DNA of 64,000 nucleotides, taken from Zanthoxylum bungeanum (taxonomy: Eukaryota; Streptophyta; Magnoliopsida; Sapindales; Rutaceae). Shown here one piece after another: positions 32,777 to 43,860 of this stretch; position 1 is the stretch's first letter, and every line of letters begins with the position of its first letter. The notes beneath the pieces were generated by a model. The model was given only the letters and a program-made list of their open reading frames with translations. It had not been told where the DNA came from and did no database searches. The translations under genes were made by a program, and so were the position numbers. Location: assembly GCA_019454045.1 (NCBI GenBank), contig SKCR01021383.1, positions 50,931-114,930 on the forward strand, read 5' to 3'.

Positions 32777-33660
32777 TAGAGTTGTATGCTGGATGGAGTG
32801 AACTTCCAGGTGACGACAGAATGAGGGTTATTGGCACAGATTCAAGTTAAATCCACTCTTATTGATGAAATTAGAGTTGTACAGGAAGTAGATCCTGAGG
32901 TGCAACGGATTAGATGCCGATTACAGTAAGGTACTGAGGATGAGTATTATTTAGATAGTGAAGACGTCATAAGAAAGCAGAATAGAATTCTTGTGCCTCT
33001 TGTTCCAGAGTTGAAACACTCGATATTGGAGAAGGCCCATACTTCATCTTACATCATGCATCATGGGATCACCAAAATGTATCATGAACTTAAGGATCTG
33101 TATTGGTGGGATGGCATGAAAAATGATGTAGTTGAATTTTTCAGCAGGTGTCTCACTTGTCAGCAAGTTAAAGCTGAACATCAGAGACCAGCAGGAAATT
33201 TATAGAGTTTAGAGATTCCAGAGTGGAAATGGGAGAAAATCACCATGGATTTTGTCGTTGGGCTTCCGCGTACCTCAAAGGCATGTTATTCTATATGGGT
33301 GATCATAGATAGATTAACTAAATCATCACATTTTCTTCCAGTGAAGACTAGCTTTACAATAGCTCAGTCTGCCAAATTGTACCTAGATGAGATAGTGTCG
33401 TTGCATAGAGTACCTATCTCAATTGTCTCAAATCGAGTCTCTCAGTTTACCTCTAAGTTTTGGCAGTCATTCTAGGAGGCTTTGGGCTCACAGTTACATT
33501 TTAGTACAACTTTTCACCCACAGACCGATGGTCAGTCGAAGCGCACCATACAGACTTTGGAAGACATGTTACGAGCCTGTGTGATTGACTTTGAGGGTGG
33601 TTTGGATTGGTATTTACCACTCATAGAGTTCGCCTATAATAATAGTTATCAAGCAGTATT
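32777..33660 (+). pseudogene. Chromovirus integrase, catalytic residues altered
   Basis: Stops TAG 32777, TGA 32822 and TAA 32927 precede the HHCC domain (HHGITKMYHELKDLYWW ... CLTCQQVKAEHQ). TAG 33203 and TAG 33473 sit at positions where the lineage has Gln. The first catalytic Asp is in MDFVVGLP (33245). The second position reads [15 protein letters not shown], with Asn for Asp. The third reads [10 protein letters not shown], with Lys for Glu. Both are single G-to-A changes from the expected codons. A frameshift near 33660 moves to the last frame. Confidence 0.88.
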
Positions 33661-33666
33661 ATTCAA

Positions 33667-34311
33667 ATGGCATCGTTCGAGGCATTGTATAGGCGAAAGT
33701 GCAGATCACCAATGGAATGGTTTGAAGTCGGGGAGCAGAAATTGTTATGGCCGGATTTAGTACAAGATGTCGTGGAAAAAGTAAAGTTGATCATAGAGAG
33801 GTTGAATATAGCTCAGACTCGTCAAAAGAGTTATGCAGATCACTTGAGGAAGGATTTGGAGTTTCAGGTGGGGGATTTTGTATTTCTAAAGGTATCTCTT
33901 TTCAAAGGAGTCATGAGATTCGGTAAGAAGGGTAAACTTAGCCCTAGATTTATTGGACCGTTTCATATACTTCAGAGAGTTGGAGGAAGAGCTTATGAAC
34001 TGGTGCTTCCACCAAGTATGGATAGGATAAATCCGGTTTTTCATGTGTCTATGCTATGGAAGTACTTGCGAGATGAATCCCATGTGTTGGAGCCTCAAAC
34101 GGTTGATATCCATCAAGATCTGTCATATTCAGAACAACCGATGGATGTGGTGGGTAGAAAAATAAGAAAGCTACGATCTCGATGGGTTCTTTCAATCAAT
34201 GTGATTTGGCAGCATCACGAAGATCAAGAGGCTACTTGGGAACCGGAGGAAACTATAAGAGAGGAATATCCCCAACTCTTCGAGGATGAAGGTACATTTT
34301 ATATCCTTTAA
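33667..34311 (+). pseudogene. Chromovirus integrase tail with chromodomain
   Basis: 214-codon open end of pol: [50 protein letters not shown] (GPY/F module), AYELVLPPSMDRINPVFHVS, then the chromodomain YSEQPMDVVGRKIRKLRS through VIWQHHEDQEATWEPEETI. The chromodomain targets integration to heterochromatin and places this element in the Tekay/Del chromoviruses. The open frame ends in TAA at 34309. Confidence 0.92.
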
Positions 34312-34340
34312 GCATTTTGATTCGAGGACGAATCATTTTA

Positions 34341-34352
34341 AGGGGGAGAATT
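34341..34352 (+). other. Chromovirus polypurine tract
   Basis: AGGGGGAGAATT just before the LTR start TGTAACGACC, preceded by the common TTCGAGGACGAAT string of plant chromoviruses. Confidence 0.85.
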
Positions 34353-36624
34353 TGTAACGACCCTAAATATTTTAGTTTGGCCAGTAACGCGTAGGGATTT
34401 TCTTTCTCCGGGCTAGTAAATAATTTTCGGGATCGACTCAGAAATATCGAACATGCACTCAATACCAAGCCCAATTTTCTTTCTTGGATTTCTCCAAAGC
34501 CCAACAATCAATTAAAAGAAAAAAAGAAAGAAATAAGCCCAAGCCCAACAATCAATTAAAAGAAGAGAGCCCAAGGCCCAACTAATGAAATTCCTACACT
34601 TTTTCTAGAAACTTATTAAGTAATGGAAATAATAATAAAACAAAACAATTAATGAAGGAAATCATTTTTCCTTATTTCTTTTGGCAAAAACGTGAATAGA
34701 TGGAGAAGAGAGAAATAGAGCAAGTTGTATTTTCTTGGTAAGAATCAAAGCTTATCTAGAGTAAATCCATCAAAGTAAACCCTAAGAGAAGAAATAGAAG
34801 AGCAAAGTGCTTTGTTGAGGGAAACGTCATTGAAACAGGTAAGGTTGCTTGACCCAACTTTGTTATTTTTGAATTTTGGTAGTTGGATGATTGTGATGAG
34901 TTAATGACTTGATAATAATGAAGTTTTGATGATTTTGTGTTGAGGAAATGAGTGTTTCGGTAACTCTAGACATGTTATCCAAGTTTGTTAATCTAGTAAG
35001 GATGATGGGATTTGATGGTGTTTGGATGTTAGATGTGTGATATAATGAGAAATTAAATGTTATATTTGCTTGTGGATGTGTTAAAGATGTAGTATTTGTT
35101 TGGGTTTGTGTGGGAATGGATTTGGGAGGCAAGCCATGGAGAAACAAAATATGCCCCTGGAAACAATGACACATCGCAACGCGCAGCTTGGTTTGCGATG
35201 CAGATGAGGCAGAGAGGTGGAAAAGTTTAACATAGGCGCGTCGCGATGCGAATGAGGCTTGGTCGCGATGTGACAACCGAAAACCAGAATTTTTTTAGAA
35301 AATGCGACGCGTAACCAAAAGTCTAGATTTTGTCTTACATTTCATTGAGGAATATAAATGTTCTATTGGGGTAATCCAATTAGGTTAAGGAATTTTATGT
35401 AATTACGAATCGTTTTTTATAACTGATGATTCTAACTCCATGTATTTTGTATAGATACTCATCAAGAGCTGCGCTCACCCCCAGCGACGTGAAGGGAACT
35501 TAGCTGGACTTCAAATCTATGAGTGGAGATTTATTTCTTATGAAATGATTCTATAATTACTTGCTTCAGATTAAAATTTATTTCCAGACTTATTTTTTAT
35601 AAATTTTTAGGACATAGCTTTATTTAATTATCAATTACTTACTAAATAAGATTTAATTTGAGAGTTTTAGAATTTATCAGTGATGGTTTTATGTTTTTGA
35701 GGCATGGGGAAAAATCGACCTTAGCTCTTACTTATGGAATTGACAGATAGAGACCGTGTGCACACGTAGTTCAGGGTTAGGGGGACGGTGATACGTAATG
35801 CCCCTAGACCATAGTTTTAGAACTTAAAGGGTAGCATAGATCCACACCCCTAGTTCTAGATTATGGCTTGGGGACGGTGGTACGTAACGCCCCAAGATCA
35901 CCAATTTCAGGGACATAAGTGGCACTTTGGGGGACGGCGATACGTAACGCCCCAAAGTCATGGATTTGCACTTCTGGCTCCAGATAGGCTCTTGGGGGGA
36001 CGGTGATATGTAATGCCCTCATGCGTCCAGTTTTTATACGGCACTAGAGTTATCTTTCTCAGAAATTTTTCAGAAAAATGTTTTCCAGTTAAAAGTAAAG
36101 AATGAGTTTCAAGAAAGTTTTCAGATAAGCTTTAAGTATAAATGGTTTCATATGATGTTCTGATTCAGTTTATTATTTTGTAGCTCCACTCACTGAGATC
36201 CTTTGGACTCACCCCACCACTTCCCATATCTTTTGCAGGATACTTCTTTTGGTGAGCCATGTGCCGTTTTGGAGACCCAGTTCGAGGACAAGTGTTACAC
36301 TGCAGTCACTAGTCGTCGGGTTCATCATCCCATAGCTATATTCATCTAGAGTGTAGTCTTCTGAGGAGTCATTTTGTTGTATTACTGACATGAGAGTGAT
36401 GTTGTTTACATATTACATTTACTTTTGATCATGTATATATGCATGTGTTTCTATTCATGATCTTGCATCCTAGCTTATTTAAGTATTCAAAATTGCATGT
36501 GTGGTTTAGTGGATATTGCATAGTATGGAAATATTAAGCAAGTGTCCTAGTTCATGTGTTAGAGGCTCAGGTGACAGTGGGATCTATTGCTTGTCGGTAA
36601 CATTTTCATTTTGGGGATGTTACA
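34353..36624 (+). repeat. Chromovirus 3' LTR (2272 bp)
   Basis: Partner of 16667-18697 plus 28941-29154. It holds the motif array at 35779-36017 and about 20 bp near 35175 absent from the 5' LTR. It ends GGGGATGTTACA, followed by CATGT. Confidence 0.92.
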
Positions 36625-37823
36625 CATGTACTCTTGTGAGACGACTATCGGTAAATTCTTCGGAAGTCCGATACGAGATTTTAAGATATTTTACTCCGTA
36701 CATACGATGGTATTTAGGCTATAACGTTTTCATACGAACTCTGATTTTTATGAAATTTATACCGTCGGAAAGATGAGATTGAGATCTAAGACTTTTACGT
36801 TGATTAGTTTTCTAAATTCGGACCGGAAACGAGTCGAAAATGCAGATTAAATATTTAGATGAATAATATTGAGGGGCATTCTAGAGAATTCTTCAAGTTT
36901 CCAAAAATTTCTCAATTCTTCCCCATTTTGACAATTTCAAAAATACCCAAGTATAAAAGGATGTCAATGTTTTCATTTTATAAAAATTAGAGAAAATGAG
37001 AAAGAAGAATCATGAGGAAAGATAAGAGAAAGAAGAAAAATGAAGAAGAAGAAGAAGAAATAAGAAGTAGCACATGAGAAAAGCAAGTCCAAATCTTCAA
37101 GAGTTAAGAAGATAATTGGCAACAATTGGGGACTTAGAGAATGAAGGAAAATTAAGGAAAATAAGGTAAAGAATCTTGAGCCAAAAGCCAAGTCATAGAA
37201 TTTTATGTGTTCGATGTTATAATGAGATTATTGGTACAATAAGGATTGCCAATTGGTAATTTATGTATAGAGAAATTGATTAAGTGTTCAATTGGTGTTT
37301 TGGAAATTCTTAAGGATTAATGTAGTAATGAGAAAAATGAAATGAAGAGTATTTGGAGATGATAATAATGATGTTGTAGAATGTATATTTGGGGATATTT
37401 GCCTGTGTAATTGTTGGGGGGAAATTTGTAGCAATTTGGGTATGGGAAATGAGGATTTAGGCCTGGTATTGGCCTTGCGTCGCGACGCAGAAAGCCCCAC
37501 GTCGCGATGCCATCCGAGAAATTATCCAGAAATGCTTCTGGTGCAAGTCGCGACGCGAAGGGTTCTTGCGTCGTGACTCGCACGGTGAAAATTAGGGTGC
37601 GTCTCTAGACGATTTATGTCACGATGTGAAATGCCTTTGCGTCGCGACGCGTGAGTCAATAATTGCCCAAATTAGGTTCAAGACATTATAGTTTCACCCG
37701 AACACATTAGAGACTACCCTATAAGTCTCGTATCAACCCGTATGTAAATATTTTTTCGTGATTCACATACTACATGTTTTAGAGTGATAGTCCTTAATTA
37801 AACAAGCGAACTTAGCTTAGTCG

Positions 37824-37855
<32 letters not shown>
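37824..37855. repeat. TA dinucleotide microsatellite
   Basis: Pure (TA)n of about 16 units inside the solo LTR. Confidence 0.95.
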
Positions 37856-37859
<4 letters not shown>

Positions 37860-38246
37860 TTCGTCCATTGCCAAACCGAAAGTATCGATGATAGATCATC
37901 GCATGAATCACAAATTCCTCCAGCAAAGTGAAGAATGGATAGCAGAATTCCAAAACCTGTGAGTGGACCTCTTTTCTCAAACTGGTTTTATTTATTAAGT
38001 TTTGATATCAGATTTACTTTCACGCTTTAGGGCGTTAGAATGTTTTATTATTACAGTCATTTCGTAAATAGTTATGATTTGAGTTTTAATTAAGAAAGAA
38101 ATGTTTTCAGAAAATGTTTGATACAGTTTTGAGATTTAAATCATGAGTTTTATGTTTTTTGGGGCATGGGGGAAAAACCCACCCCAGTATGCAACTTGTT
38201 ACAGTTTGGAATTGACGGACATAGAACATGTGCATATGTAGAGGAC

Positions 38247-38470
38247 TGGGGGGACGGTGATACGTAACGCCCCAAGATCTTAGATCAGGGCTAGGGGGAC
38301 GGTGATACGTAACGCCCCTAGACCCTAGTTTCAGAGCTTGGAGGGTAGCATAGATCTACACCCCTAGATCTGTGGCTTAAGGAACTACGATACGTAACGC
38401 CCCAAAGTCATGGTTTTGCATTACTGGCTCCAGATAGGCGTATGGGGGACGGCGATATGTAACGCCTTCA
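38247..38470. repeat. GACGRYGATACGTAACGCCCC motif array (solo LTR)
   Basis: Copies near 38249, 38296, 38383 and 38447. The first two are the most regular in the window (GGGGGACGGTGATACGTAACGCCCC type). Confidence 0.8.
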
Positions 38471-39157
38471 TACGTTAAGTTTTTCCGAAAAATATCAGTT
38501 TTCAGATATTAGTTTTTCAGAAACAATTTTAGATTTCAGATGTAGCTTTCAGACACAGTTTTTCAGATAACGTTCTTTAGAAAGAGTATTTTTCAGAAAA
38601 CAACAGTTTTATAAGAAACATTCAGGAAAAATAAGTTTTATGAAGAAAATTATTATGAGATTTCCAGAGGAGAGTTTTCATACAATTTATTTCTGATTTG
38701 AGATTTTAGAATCAACTATTTTTGATTCAGTATTTCAGTTCTTATTTTAAACCGTCCACTCACTTAGATCGTTCAACGTTCTAACCCCTCTTCTAGTTTC
38801 ATTGTTTTGTAGGGTTTTTTGGAGGATGAGCCCGGGAGTACGGATACTGATGCAATCACTAGGGTTGGAGTCCATCAGATCAAGTCAGAGAATGTGTGAG
38901 TCCAGTCAGTTCAAGAAAAAGTTATGTATTAATCATTATTTGTTATAGTCGTTGTATAGTAAATATAATTGAGTACACAGACATTAATAATGATTTTTGA
39001 GTTATGTTATGAAGTTTTGGCCTTGGTCCCACACTTAAGATATTTAAATAAAAGAATAAAGAGTTTTAGTATATGTTTATGATGGGAGGTCAGAGGCTTA
39101 GGGAAATAGTATGGCTTATTCCTTGCCGGTAACGTCTTCCAGATCGGGGATGTTACA

Positions 39158-39312
39158 AAGAACATGTCTTCCATAATTCCTTTCGGTACCTTGACTGATC
39201 TATCGGCAAGTAAAAGAGTAGTTGAAGTTGGTTTTAACTCGCCAATATTAAGTTGTCGGTAAACCAAAATGGAAGCAAATTGACACTGGCTCCAAGATCA
39301 AGCAAAACATGT
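39158..39312 (-). pseudogene. Athila protease N-terminal part
   Basis: Minus-strand VYRQLNIGELKPTSTTLLLADRSVKVPKGIMEDMF, the Athila protease run after the active site. It is cut at 39158 by the solo LTR and continues at 16588. Confidence 0.85.
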
Positions 39313-39849
39313 TCAATTTTTTTGATTTTCAAAAATACATGAAGTAGTTGGACAACCAGGATCCTTATATTTTAATGCATTATTGGTTGAGAGAATGAAA
39401 CTTACCTGTTCAGCTAGAAAAGCTTTCTTTCTTACCCGATGTTTCCTTTTAACGGTACACAAGTCTTTCAGAAGTTTGACATAAGATGGTATATCTTGGA
39501 TGACATCTAACAAAGAAATATTGACATTTACCTGTTTGAATATTTCATTTATCTCTGGGGAATGGTTCAATTTCTTTATTTTTAATGCCTGAGGAAATGA
39601 AGGTGTATGAGAAATTTTTTTATCATCAATGATGGGTAATGGTTCATCAATAGGTTCAAGAATAGGTATGTGGATGACCTTACCACTGCGAGGAGTAATA
39701 ATATATTTGACTTGGTCTATGTGTTGACTACTAGAACTACCCTCACGAGGATTTTGATGACTCTTGGGATTTGGATATGGATGGGCAGGAAACTTTCCTT
39801 TCTCATTAATGATCATTGCATATCTGATTTTAGAGAATGTATCATTCAA
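39313..39849 (-). pseudogene. Athila gag-protease linker region
   Basis: 178-codon open minus-strand stretch. It includes FPAHPYPNPKSHQ, YIITPRSGKVIHI ('TLRSGK' motif), FPQALKIKKL, VNISLLDVIQDIPSYVKLLKDLCTVKR and KAFLAEQVSFIL. This run links gag to the protease in Athila elements. The frame is open but its neighbours are broken, so it is a remnant. Confidence 0.85.
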
Positions 39850-39854
39850 ATCAA

Positions 39855-40368
39855 TTATTGTTTGAAAATTTTTGTTATTGATGGCTTCCTATTTCTCAAT
39901 GAATGCGTACAAGATATCCTCAAGGGTTTTCCGAGGTGGTGGGACATATGGTGCATAACTCTTAGAATTTTGGAAATTCTGGTGTACCTGGGGATGTTTT
40001 TATGATGGTCGTACTTGGTTATCATTCCTCCAATTGAAGTTAGAATGGTTTCTCCAACCAGAATTATAGGTGAGGAGTATGAGTTTGTATTTGGTCTCTC
40101 AAAGGTGTTTATGGATTTGACTTGGTCATGGAAACATTCTTGCAGGGCTGGCAAAGTTGGGAAAACTTGTGTGACATGTTCATTTAAATTACAAAAATGA
40201 CATATGACTTCTTAAATTGACTTAAAATGATCACTCCTCCTCATTTCTAATGCCTCAAATTTTTTAGTTAGAGATGCATAGTTAACAGAAAGGTCATGAA
40301 CTTCACTAAGCTTAAACATACATATACCTGATGGATGTGGTTTTATAGGCGATTCATAAGTGCCAACT
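39855..40368 (-). pseudogene. Athila gag C-terminal part with zinc-knuckle remnant
   Basis: Minus-strand frames read VICHFCNLNEHVT followed by TLPALQECFHDQVKSINTF, the degraded Athila knuckle and its downstream run. Frameshifts are present. Gag N-terminal sequence is missing because LTR-like sequence starts at about 40369. Confidence 0.7.
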
Positions 40369-41030
40369 GTTGGGGTTTTGAGCGATGTGCGCTTCAGAAA
40401 CGAAGTTTGGGTGAAATCATATTTTAAAACTTTTTCAAAATACCAAATAAATTATTCAATATCTAATATGAATAATTTATTCATATTTCACCTAAACCTA
40501 TTTATTCAATATCAAATATTGACATAAATAAAGTTGAAACTTCGTGAAACTTTTACGAAAACTATTTTTCCACTAAATGACGTAAAACGCGTTTTCAACT
40601 GAACCGACCACCCGACACTTATGGGGACTACCCAGGTCAGCCCCAATATTTTCAGGGCAGTTCGTGGGCTGCCCGAACAGTGAAAAATTCACTTTTTGGA
40701 CCGCCGTCACCCGGTTCGCTCGAAATCCACCCGGTAACGCCGTTTTTGGCCGTTTTCGCTTATTTCAATTCGGAAACACTTTCTGGAAATTGTTCCAACA
40801 CCTAAAAGGTATCCAAAACATTCATAAGACAACAATTTCATCACAAATACAGAATCATTTCTAGGTCTAACATAAAAAACGAAATTGTCCAATTTTATGA
40901 TTCCAATTTTATCACAAGATTAATCAAATTAATCTTACACCAAAGAAGTCCCACCACACATGAAGAACTCCAGAACAATTCTAGGTTATTTTAGAGTTTT
41001 TCAAAAATTCTAGGTGACTGCAGCTACAGG
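40369..41030. mobile_element. LTR-like fragment beginning TGTTGGGGTTTTGAG
   Basis: Starts with TG in a copia-LTR-like way and interrupts Athila gag. No second copy or clear end is visible in the window, so the assignment is weak. No gene seen. Confidence 0.35.
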
Positions 41031-42125
41031 TTATCAGATCGTCTGAGTATGTTTTTTGCTACGTATAGACTATATAGGTCTCATGTTTGAAATTTGATTT
41101 TATTTTTGGTATATGCTATGATATGCTATGATTTTGATTGATATAGGTGATTTGGATTATACGTATATGTTTGTGTACTATGAATATATGTATGTGCATA
41201 GAACTAAGTTAAAGTATGTGGTTTATTTAAGTATATGTATAAGTAAGTAATGTTAATTTGAGGTGTTTTGAGGTATAGGAGATTCTATGATGCTCATAGT
41301 TTGAAATGTGAATTGATATTTTGAACCATATTTTGAAAACTTGATATTTGATTTTTGACAAAAAAAAATTTATTTTGAAAAGAAAAAATGAAAGAAAATA
41401 AAAAAAAGAAATACGGTTTTCAGATATTTCGATTTTGATTATAAAGAATAAAGAAAATATTTACGCCTCGTCGCTTGATTTACGTTTTATGTTTTGAGAT
41501 TTATCAATGTGTTTCCGTCGAGGTGCTTGAAAATATATTTCCGTCTCCGGCATTCGAAAATGATTTTGATTTTTTAAACCGTAAAATTTTATTTCCGTCA
41601 AGACGCTTGAAAATATGCTTCTACCACAAGGCTTGATGATTTTATATTTTTGATCCTCCATAGCGCTTGTATATGTTTCGTTTCGACTTGGTCGGGGTGC
41701 TTATTATGAGGTCCAGACCATCGAAAAATGGCTGGTCCATTACCCTGTCGACATGGTCCGTACATTGTCCGGTCTGTACGCGCGACTGAACAGTGGACGA
41801 TCGATATGTATTTCCATCACGACACTTGTATATGGTTTTTACAATTTTATAATTTAATATGATTTGTTTCCACTGTGATGCTTGTATAGGGATTTGACCA
41901 ACTGCAGTGGGCTGACCCGAACCTCTGTCGATAGGAGATTGTTTCGTTCACTGTCAGACTATCAACATCATAAGAGCATGTATGATTATTTGTCAATTCT
42001 GGCTGTGACGATAGATGTATTTGTCTGTATAAAAGTTTATGTTCGTTACGAGAGCACGTATGTAAGTTTACGGTTTGACATGGATTTTTTAGGTATTGTG
42101 ATGGTTAAGTATGCTATGTTGTTGT
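41031..42125. other. Unassigned AT-rich sequence with GCTTGAAAATAT-like repeats
   Basis: Loose repeats of 'TTTCCGTC ... CGCTTGAAAATAT' occur near 41510, 41585 and 41810. No ORF with a domain. The sequence continues at 47683 after the Athila-like insertion (GTTGT duplicated), and that side ends in a chromovirus-like 3' end, so the whole may be a degenerate chromovirus. Confidence 0.4.
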
Positions 42126-43545
42126 TGTGATATTTTTATATCGTACCGCAAGTGTACGGTGTCAAGTTTTAGTATAAATCAGGGAAAGAGTGTCGAACCC
42201 ACAGGGATTGCGTTAACTCGCATTAAGTACTACAATTGATAATCATAACTTTATTTAGAAAAACAATAATAAAGATTTAATTAAATAAACAAAATATAAA
42301 ACAATAAAATATGAGGAAATAATACTATAGAGATTCAGGATCCTGATTTCACCTAGCTGTCGCCTATGTATTTGTCATAATTAATTATTGTTCAGTTATA
42401 TTGTTTATAAGTCAAGACTCCTAAAATATCCACTCCCTCTCTCGAGTGCCGAGTGAAAAGATCATCAACTATAGACTTCGATATCTCTATAAAAATCCAA
42501 TAGTTAACAACTCATTACGCTTTGTGATTCTATGTTAACGACTTCAAATGACTACAGATTCTCTCGAACTCTATAAAATCCTAGGTTATATTCCCTAAAT
42601 CCATTCAAAATCCCCTCTCTCGAGTGATAGATTCTAAACATATATCATCTTCAATTGTGGCCAACAATCAAGAAGCATTAAACTCAAAAGAATATAAATA
42701 AATTAATAAAACTTCATAACAAAATTGATAAACACAATACAAGGTTCAAGCATAGATTACATCATTCTCCAGAATTAAGGAGTTAGTTCATGACAATAAA
42801 ATAAAACAATGAATAATAAGTCATGAATCTAATGGAAATCATTAGAGTTCTAATAAAGAAACAAGAAGATAAAACCCGAATTAAATCTCTTCCTCTCCGG
42901 ATATTACAGCCATTAATCTCCTCTTGTCGCTCTTCAATCCTCCTCCATGGATCTCTAAAAATATTTAATTCTGTGTTTTGTGCAGTCTATTAGCCTCCCT
43001 CTTGAGTGTTGGATGGACTGTTATATTTATAGTTGAGTCTGGGAGTCTTTAGGTGTCATTAGTATTATTAAAAACCCTAAAAAGTGAATCCTGGAATGCG
43101 CGTCCCGCAGCGCCGCGGCCCTGGTTGAGTGGCGCCACGGTGCCAAAGTCTCGGGAAATTTGTATGGATGCGTGCAACTTGGGGAGGCGCCATGGCGCCC
43201 TTACATTGTTTAGCAAACGGCGCCATAGGGCCATTTGCATGCAACATGCGCCTTGGCACTTGTTGTTTCCAACATAGTGGCGCCAATGCATGGAATTTGT
43301 GGCGCCTTGGCGCCCTTCTCTCGGGATCTTGGCTGGGTGTGATGAATTTCTCCCCTGTTTCTCCTGTCTTTTGTCATATGCTCCCGTATGGTCCCAAAAC
43401 ACGTGCAATTGTTCCAAGATCCATGTAATAATGCTCCTACAAATAAAATGCAAAATAAACTATAAATGACATTTAAATATCTCGAAATATAACAAAACAG
43501 TAAGCTAAAAATGCTGTAATAAGTGAGTATAAACCATACTTATCA
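42126..43545 (-). repeat. Athila-like 3' LTR (1420 bp)
   Basis: Plus-strand start TGTGATATTTTTATATCG, end CATACTTATCA. It holds a cluster of GGCGCC palindromes at 43130-43310. A minus-strand TATAAATATA lies at 43022-43031. Confidence 0.92.
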
Positions 43546-43562
43546 AACACCCCCAAACTTAA
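43546..43562 (-). other. Athila-like 3' polypurine tract
   Basis: Minus strand AAGTTTGGGGGTGTT directly before the LTR start TGATAAGTATGG. A near copy is at 44590-44606. Confidence 0.85.
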
Positions 43563-43860
43563 GGTTTTGCTAGTCCCGAGCAAAAGATAAAATAAAAACT
43601 AAATTCTCATAAACAATTAAAAATAACTAAATTAACTAAGCCACTTTCGTAGGGATCACGATTGCATTTATCATATGCAACAAGCCTTTAAACCCCTAGG
43701 TGGCCCTAGTGGACGAGTTATAGTCTCGTGAGGGTTTACAGCGACGACACCCACAAACGTCATTCACACACAATCATGCAAAAATATAAAACAAATAAAA
43801 ACATAGTCCCGATAGTTACACATAAAATTTTCCTCAAAGAAAGCTTATAAATGAAATTAG

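Larger units (their letters stand above)
16667..36624 (+). mobile_element. Tekay/Del-like chromovirus, full length but dead
   Basis: 5' LTR 16667-29154 (split by copia-2), primer site 29159, gag and pol 29365-34311 with chromodomain, PPT 34341, 3' LTR 34353-36624. The flanks are a perfect CATGT duplication (16662-16666, 36625-36629). It lies inside the solo LTR of a related family. Without copia-2 it is about 9.7 kb, normal for the lineage. About 19 premature stops and at least two frameshifts inactivate it. Confidence 0.9.
36625..39157 (+). mobile_element. Solo chromovirus LTR, right part (2.53 kb)
   Basis: Resumes the LTR split at 16666 and ends CGGGGATGTTACA. It carries several GTCGCGAC-type palindromes (37470-37650), a TA microsatellite (37824-37855) and its own four-copy GACGRYGATACGTAACG array (38247-38470). 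No ORF with a recognisable domain. Confidence 0.82.
14682..40368 (-). mobile_element. Athila-type gypsy element, split host of later insertions
   Basis: Athila pol at 14682-16588 and Athila protease/gag at 39158-40368 are on the same strand. They join in frame across the 22.6 kb insertion: the residues ending at 39158 (GIMEDMFF) are followed by VDKFIYNVDFIVLE from 16588. AATAA (16584-16588) and AAGAA (39158-39162) flank the insert, 4/5 identical. The left end is cut at RNase H by copia-1. The gag end is cut at about 40368 by LTR-like sequence. All coding parts carry stops or shifts, so it is inactive and old. Confidence 0.8.

Noticed and set aside
29617..33475. In-frame TAG codons read as a recoded or suppressed codon
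   Set aside because: Stops include TAA and TGA as well, one replaces Trp, and integrase catalytic residues are also mutated. Decay explains all of them more simply.
43049..43453. Overlapping frames on both strands in the Athila-like LTR
   Set aside because: Produced by the GGCGCC-rich patch, open in several frames at once, no domain.
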